NCBI GenBank assembly: GCA_937895785.1
Contig: CALBKW010000076.1
Coordinates: forward strand, 1 to 6,652
From: an uncultured Candidatus Melainabacteria bacterium
GTDB lineage: Bacteria; Cyanobacteriota; Vampirovibrionia; Gastranaerophilales; Gastranaerophilaceae
DNA length: 6,652 nucleotides
Direction of reading: 5' to 3'
Numbering within the stretch: the stretch's first letter is position 1; every line of letters begins with the position of its first letter. The position numbers were made by a program, and so were the translations under genes. Of the stretch, positions 4,205 through 6,652 are shown one piece after another. The notes under the pieces were generated by a model. It did no database searches, had not been told where the DNA came from, and saw only the letters and a list, made by a program, of their open reading frames with translations.

Positions 4205-6652
4205 CTAATCTCTTAATTTAACACCTGTTACTTTAGTGATACCTTTTTCTTTTTGTGTAACACCAATTGTCCTATTAGCTGATTCTATCATAGGTTTTCT
4301 GTGACTAACTACTATAAACTGCGTATTTTTTGATTGAGATTGGATTAAATTTGCCAATTTTTCAACGTTGATACCGTCTAAACTTTGGTCAACTTCATCA
4401 AATGCATAGAATGGAGCTGGTAAATATTTTTGGATAGCGAATACAAATGCAAGTGCAGTGATTGATTTTTCGCCACCTGACATACTTTCAAGACGTTGAA
4501 GCTTTTTGTCACGAGGTTGAACATTCATTGATAAACCACCTTCAAACGGTTCTTCTGGTTTTTCAAGAACTAATGTACCTTCACCTTCAGCAAGGTTTGC
4601 AAAAGCTTCTTTGAAGTGAATATTTAAATTGTTAAAGGTCTTCATAAATGCTTCCTTCTTCAATTGTTCGTATCCACTCATTCTGTCTAAAATTTCTTTT
4701 CTTTCTTTTGAAAGTGTTTCAATTTGTTCTTTCATTTCAGCTTGACGCGCAGAAACTCTTTCAAAATCGCTAATTGCACGCATGTTAACGTCACCAAGTT
4801 CGTCCATACGTTTTTGCAATCTTTGAATTTTTGCGTTAATTTCTTCAATTGAAATAGTTGATGGCTCAAGTTCATTGATATTAACGCCAGATTCTTCAAG
4901 AACTTGTTTTGCTGAATCTAATTGAGGTTCAAGTTCTCGTCTGCGAGCTTTGAACGATTCGATTTGTTCACCAATTTTTTCAATATCAGATTCTTTTAAG
5001 TGTTTAGATTTTTCTAAATCTAAAAGTTCACTATTGATTTTGTCACGTTCAGCTTGAAGCTCTTTCAATTTTTCTGAAATTTCTTCAATTAGAACATTCA
5101 ATTGAGCCAATTCTTCTTCTACAACTTTAATTTCATCTTTTAAACGAATTTTGTCTTCTGCATAGCCTTTGTTTTTCTTTTCAGCTTCTTTAATGTCGTT
5201 ATGACGAGTGCCAATAACGGTTTCGTTAAATGAAATTTCCTTGTCTGCAACTGTAATATCGTTCATTGCAAGCATTTTGTCGTGATTTAAGCGTTTGATG
5301 TTGTCTTCAAATTCTGCTGTTTTTTCTTTTAATGCCTTAAGTGCATCATTATCTAATAACTTTTCAACCTCTTCAATTTCAGCTTGAATGTCTAAAATAG
5401 CAGTGTTTAATTCAACATCTTTTTCTTCTAATTTGTCTAATTTTGCTGAAATTTTGTCTATGTTTGGTGATTCTGTTTTAATGTAGTTGCGACCTTCTTC
5501 AATTCTAGCATCAGTTTCTTCGCCTTCTTTTAGTAATTGACGTAAGTCGGCTTTTGATTCAGACAAGGCTGTTGTTGTTTCCGAATAATCGTGACGAACT
5601 TTTGTAAGTTTGTCTTCAATTTCAATTCTTTCTTGTTCTAATTTAGCGTATCTTTGTTTTAATTCTGATTGTTTAATTTTTCTAGTTCTGAATCATCATT
5701 TTGACTAAATTTTGGACCTGTTTTTCTAGCTTTACCACCTGTGATAGAACCCGTTTTTTCGTAGATTTCACCACCAAGTGTAACCATACGGTATTTACCC
5801 ATTAGTTTGCGGGCTACGTTTTCGTTTTCAACAACAAGAGTTTCGCCAACTGCGTAGAAGAACGCATCTAAATAAATATCGTTAAAGTCAATCAAGTTGA
5901 TTGCAAAATCAATTACACCTTTTTCTTTTGGCAAGTTTAAACTTGTTGGAGCTTTTCTAATTTTGTTTAATGGAATGAAGGTTGCACGACCAGCACCGCT
6001 TGATTTCAAAAGTTCAATTGCGCTTGAGGCAACGTATTCGTTTTCTACTACGATATGTTCCATTCTGCCACCGATAGCAGTTTCAAGGGCTAAGGCATAT
6101 TCTTTATCAACCTTACCTAATTTTACTAATGGTGCGTGAACACCTTTTACGTTTGAGTTTATAACGTATTCAACAGCGTAATTAGACGATGCTCTTTGAA
6201 CTTCTTTTTGTGCATCAAGAGTTGTAATCTTTTTGTACAAAGCGTTTATGTCAAAGTTTGTTTCTTCTAAATCGTTTTTGTTTGTTGTTATGTCGTTCAT
6301 CAACTTAGTTTGAACGATTTTTAAATCTTCTAATTCTTTAGTTAAATTTTCAACTTCAAGTTGAAGCTTGTCTTTGTTCGTATCAAATTCAGCCTTGAAT
6401 TTTTCTAATCTTTCAAGTTCTAATTTTGCATTATCAAGCTTTTCTCGCAAGTTCTTCAAGTCATTTTCTAGCGGTACTTTTTCTTGAAGTAATTTGTTTG
6501 CTTCTTCTTGTAACTTTTCCTTTTTATCACGCAAAGACTTGCTACGTTCGATGTATTGGTCTGCAGTTTGGTTTAGACCAGTCATTTCTTCAAGAACCTT
6601 GTTTAAATTAGCTTGATTTTCATCAATTTCTTTGTCTAAAATCTTAATTTCA
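4205..6652 (-). CDS. smc: Chromosome partition protein SMC, hinge to C-terminus (5' end outside window; frame interrupted)
   Basis: About 815 residues of a protein normally near 1,190, so the Walker A head and the first part of the N-terminal coil are outside the window. SMC is the ATPase of bacterial condensin, a dimer joined at its hinge and bridged by ScpA at its heads. Order in reading direction: coiled coil (6652 to about 6150); hinge (about 6147-5731) with GVHAPLVKLGKVD, TAIGGRMEHIVVE, GRATFIPLNKIR and the glycine pairs of GGEIYEKTGSITGG; long charged coiled coil (about 5690-4800) with the conserved LGDVNMRAISDFERV near its end; then the C-terminal head with signature SMSGGEKS (4486-4463), Walker B FYAFDEVD (4411-4388) and H-loop VVSHRKP (His at 4303-4301). 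The DEVDQSLDGINVEKLA and IGVTQ forms are cyanobacterial-type. The upstream frame enters from the window edge and stops at TAA 5661-5659; the downstream frame takes over at about 5675 and runs to TAG 4207-4205. Residues on the two sides join smoothly, so this is one gene with a frame break, not two genes. Confidence 0.9.
5659..5681 (-). other. smc: Frameshift site in smc (apparent loss of one A)
   Basis: On the minus strand the hinge-side frame reads ...SELEKL-NNQN and stops at 5661-5659. The frame one base back reads KQSELKQRYAKLEQERIEIEDKL and continues to the true C-terminus. Adding one A in the A5 run (5681-5677) or the A3 run (5674-5672) restores SELEK-(I/L)KQSELKQRYAKLEQ without a stop. 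The sequence at the switch, A-TTA-AAC (5677-5671), is one base from the slippery heptamer TTTAAAC, so a -1 programmed shift is a weak alternative. The only start codon nearby in the downstream frame is TTG at 5566, without a clear Shine-Dalgarno sequence. Assembly error or a real strain-level mutation is more likely than split genes. Confidence 0.8.

Noticed and set aside
4205..5566. A separate 453-residue SMC-like gene starting at TTG 5566
   Set aside because: The same frame extends upstream with coiled-coil sequence to about 5675, where it joins the hinge frame after one base, and no good ribosome binding site precedes the TTG. One interrupted smc explains it better.
5897..6611. Plus-strand frames at 5897-6139 and 6426-6611
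   Set aside because: They are antisense to the SMC hinge and coiled coil; the repetitive charged codons of coiled coils produce long open frames on the other strand.

Overview
The window is AT-rich, densely packed bacterial chromosome with no RNA genes, insertion sequences or CRISPR arrays that I can see. The SMC C-terminus (FYAFDEVD, then VVSHR, then IGVTQ) and the ScpA motif KIDPWNIDIVDV look most like cyanobacterial-type proteins. The histidine kinase core also resembles the NblS/Hik33 family. With the AT-rich composition this suggests a non-photosynthetic relative of Cyanobacteria (Melainabacteria/Vampirovibrionia, e.g. Gastranaerophilales). That placement is an inference from remembered family patterns, not a search.

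Layout: (1) positions 1-238, plus strand, the last 78 codons of prolipoprotein diacylglyceryl transferase (lgt). (2) 242-2146, minus strand, a membrane sensor histidine kinase with two membrane segments, an extracytoplasmic domain, HAMP, PAS, HisKA and HATPase; it converges on lgt with 3 bases between the stops. (3) 2147-2247, a divergent promoter region with good sigma-70-type elements and short direct and inverted repeats. (4) 2248-2886, plus strand, a 212-residue soluble protein that looks like a compact stand-alone version of the cytoplasmic domain of FlhA/FHIPEP type III export proteins. (5) 2879-6652, minus strand, a contiguous smc-scpA-scpB cluster, with smc upstream and running off the window. 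The smc reading frame is broken by an apparent one-base loss just after the hinge.

The smc-scpA-scpB set encodes all three parts of the bacterial condensin that compacts and segregates the chromosome. scpA and scpB are joined by a TAATG overlap and smc-scpA by a 4-base gap, so they should be co-transcribed and translationally coupled. The kinase and the FlhA-like gene share a divergent control region. In both, the predicted -10 box lies about 6 bases from a start codon, so both may be read from leaderless mRNAs. The most unusual item is the FlhA-C-like gene without its membrane export-gate half and without flagellar or secretion genes in view.
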